Below, piece by piece: positions 62,574 to 64,000 of a DNA stretch of 64,000 nucleotides. The notes below the pieces were generated by a model. It was not told the DNA's origin and made no database searches. It worked only from the letters and a program-made list of their open reading frames with translations. Every line of letters begins with the position of its first letter. Position 1 is the first letter of the stretch. Source of the stretch: Caballeronia sp. BR00000012568055 (GTDB lineage Bacteria; Pseudomonadota; Gammaproteobacteria; Burkholderiales; Burkholderiaceae); contig NZ_JAQFVG010000296.1 of NCBI RefSeq assembly GCF_029439455.1, forward strand, positions 1 through 64,000. Reading direction: 5' to 3'. The translations under genes were made by a program, and so were the position numbers.

Positions 62574-63505
62574 ATTTTGCATGCAATGAACCATTGATCG
62601 TTCAGGAAGTTGCGCCACGCGATGGCTTGCAGATCGAGAAAAAGTGGGTCGAAACGGCTGACAAGATTGCGCTGATCGACGGCCTTTCGACGTGCGGATT
62701 CACGCGGATCGAAGCGGGTTCCTTCGTCTCCCCGAAGGCGATTCCCGCGTTGCGCGACGGCGAAGCGGTGTTCAAGGGCATCGCTCGAGCAGCGGATACG
62801 ATTTACGTCGCGCTGGTGCCGAACGTCAAAGGCGCGGAGCGTGCGATCAATGCTCAGGCTAACGAATTGAATCTCGTCATGTCCGCGAGCCAGACGCATA
62901 ATCGCGCGAACATGCGCATGAGTTGCGAGTCGTCACTGGCGGGATTCGGCGATATCGTGCGGCTCGCTTCCCCGCATGCGAGCTTGAATGCAACGGTAGC
63001 GACCGCGTTCGGCTGTCCGTTCGAAGGACGCATCGACGAAGAGCGCGTTATATCGATTGCGCGGGCTTATCGCGAACTCGGCATCACCGGCATCTCGCTC
63101 GCCGATACCACCGGCATGGCGAACCCGCGTCAGGTTGCGCGCCTCGTGACACGCGTGCTCGAACACGTGCCTGCTGCCGATCTCACACTTCACTTTCACA
63201 ACACGCGCGGCCTGGGTCTCGCCAACGTGCTCGCGGCTTACCACGCAGGCGCGCGCCGCTTCGATGCCGCGCTCGGCGGTCTGGGAGGCTGTCCGTTTGC
63301 GCCGGGTGCTTCCGGAAACATCTGCACGGAAGACCTCGTGAACATGTGCGATGAGATGGGCATTCCTACCGGCATCGACTTGGCGAAGCTGATTATGTTG
63401 TCGCGCACCTTGCCTGCGCTCGTCGATCACGACGTGCCGGGGCAAGTCGCGAAAGCAGGGCGCAATTGTGATCTGCATCCCGTCCCACGTGACATAAAAG
63501 CCTGA
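62570..63505 (+). CDS. HMG-CoA lyase family protein
   Basis: 311 residues. VQEVAPRDGLQIEKKW near 10-25 holds the metal Asp and catalytic Arg (APRDGLQ), SFVSPKAIPAL, metal-binding His pair in LTLHFHNTRGLGLAN, and catalytic Cys in GGLGGCPFAPGASGN. All HMG-CoA lyase catalytic residues I can check are present. It cleaves 3-hydroxy-3-methylglutaryl-CoA to acetoacetate and acetyl-CoA, or a close analogue. With the upstream CoA-transferase it could degrade free 3-hydroxy-3-methylglutarate or a similar branched diacid. Confidence 0.88.
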   Translation: MNFACNEPLIVQEVAPRDGLQIEKKWVETADKIALIDGLSTCGFTRIEAGSFVSPKAIPALRDGEAVFKGIARAADTIYVALVPNVKGAERAINAQANELNLVMSASQTHNRANMRMSCESSLAGFGDIVRLASPHASLNATVATAFGCPFEGRIDEERVISIARAYRELGITGISLADTTGMANPRQVARLVTRVLEHVPAADLTLHFHNTRGLGLANVLAAYHAGARRFDAALGGLGGCPFAPGASGNICTEDLVNMCDEMGIPTGIDLAKLIMLSRTLPALVDHDVPGQVAKAGRNCDLHPVPRDIKA

Positions 63506-63553
63506 CCTAAAAGCCATCTGACAAGAAACGCATACAAATATCAGGAGACAATC

Positions 63554-64000
63554 ATGAGCGATCTGAGCGTAAGCGCGGCCGACGAGCCGACCAGCTTGCA
63601 AAACACCGCGGACATCATCCGCAAAGTAGCGTGGCGGCTGATGCCGCTTATCATGCTGTGCTATCTCTTCGCGTTCTTCGATCGCATCAATATTAGTTTT
63701 GCGAAGTTTCAGATGCAGAGTACGCTGGGTCTGTCCGACACGGCATACGGCCTCGGCGCGAGTCTTTTCGTCATCGGCTATGTTTTGTTCGAAGTGCCAA
63801 GCAATATGCTGCTCTATAAAGTCGGTGCGCGCCGATGGATCGCGCGCATCATGATTTCGTGGGGTATCGCGACGGCGCTGATGGTTTTCGTGCAGACGGA
63901 GTGGCAGTTCTACGGGCTGCGCTTCATCATCGGCGCGATGGAAGCGGGCTTTGCGCCGGGCGTGTTGTACTACCTCACGCTGTGGTTTCCGGCGAGCTAT
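63554..64000 (+). CDS. MFS carrier, anion:cation symporter family (truncated by window end)
   Basis: Only the first 149 residues are visible. IRKVAWRLMPLIMLCYLFAFFDRINISFAKFQMQ, then SLFVIGYVLFEVPSNMLLYKVGARRWIARIMISWGI and YGLRFIIGAMEAGFAPGVLYYLTLW match the first four to five membrane segments of the ACS family (tartrate/phthalate/hexuronate carriers) and resemble the carrier at 2810-4129. AGGAG lies 6 bases before the ATG. Likely imports the organic acid activated by the CoA-transferase. Confidence 0.88.
   Translation, partial: MSDLSVSAADEPTSLQNTADIIRKVAWRLMPLIMLCYLFAFFDRINISFAKFQMQSTLGLSDTAYGLGASLFVIGYVLFEVPSNMLLYKVGARRWIARIMISWGIATALMVFVQTEWQFYGLRFIIGAMEAGFAPGVLYYLTLWFPASY

Noticed and set aside
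1-64000. CRISPR array, tRNA, rRNA or prophage
   Set aside because: No regularly spaced repeats of CRISPR type, no cloverleaf or rRNA segments and no phage structural genes were seen.

Overview
The window is high-GC proteobacterial chromosome of Burkholderia-type character (Caballeronia/Paraburkholderia is my best guess). I infer this from protein style, a GC-rich third codon position, an 89-residue IF-1 paralogue, an H-NS-family protein of the Burkholderia kind, and dense catabolic operons each beside its own LysR, IclR or XRE regulator. I see no rRNA, tRNA, CRISPR, prophage or complete IS. One small non-autonomous transposon-like element (MITE) is present at 20508-20720.

Layout. 0.1-1.9 kb: a Fic-domain AMPylase gene flanked on both sides by the same 20-bp-period direct repeats. 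2.0-13.2 kb: an oxidative (non-phosphorylative) L-rhamnose regulon. It holds L-rhamnose dehydrogenase, lactonase, L-rhamnonate dehydratase, a second SDR, mutarotase, an MFS carrier, a complete ABC importer and a LysR regulator; its two forward promoters are similar in sequence. 13.2-21.4 kb: accessory and hypothetical genes (lone IS630-like HTH protein, H-NS-like protein, LLM oxidoreductase, PhnD-like protein, desaturase, Ni/Co permease, small exported proteins, the MITE). 21.5-31.2 kb: housekeeping genes (FtsI-type PBP, arylamine N-acetyltransferase, zwf with a ROK glucokinase and a HAD phosphatase, infA, corA, and a bactofilin / coiled-coil / M23 peptidase operon). 31.5-35.0 kb: LysR regulator and mmsAB of valine catabolism. 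35.7-42.6 kb: flavin disulfide reductase, SDR, glgA-glgC, pdxY, VOC protein.

42.7-52.7 kb is the least explained part. An AroE-like dehydrogenase, a Gfo/Idh/MocA oxidoreductase, an extended SDR, two paralogous KstD-like flavoproteins, a NIPSNAP protein, a TIM-barrel isomerase/dehydratase and an IclR regulator lie together. Two divergent promoter regions there carry versions of one 15-bp palindrome, so I read the group as one regulon for an unidentified, probably cyclic polyol or keto-acid, substrate. Just beside it, at 43632-43722 on the minus strand, is a candidate small RNA with a good sigma-70 promoter, a stem enclosing a GNRA hairpin and an intrinsic terminator.

52.7-64 kb: a RelB/ParE-type toxin-antitoxin pair, a cytochrome P450 gene interrupted by a single in-frame TGA, a small glycosyltransferase, an XRE-cupin regulator with an ALDH7 dehydrogenase and an FAD oxidase (probably lysine/pipecolate catabolism), small hypothetical genes, and a LysR / CoA-transferase / HMG-CoA lyase / MFS operon that runs off the end.

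All identifications come from reading motifs and remembered family sequences; no database search was run.
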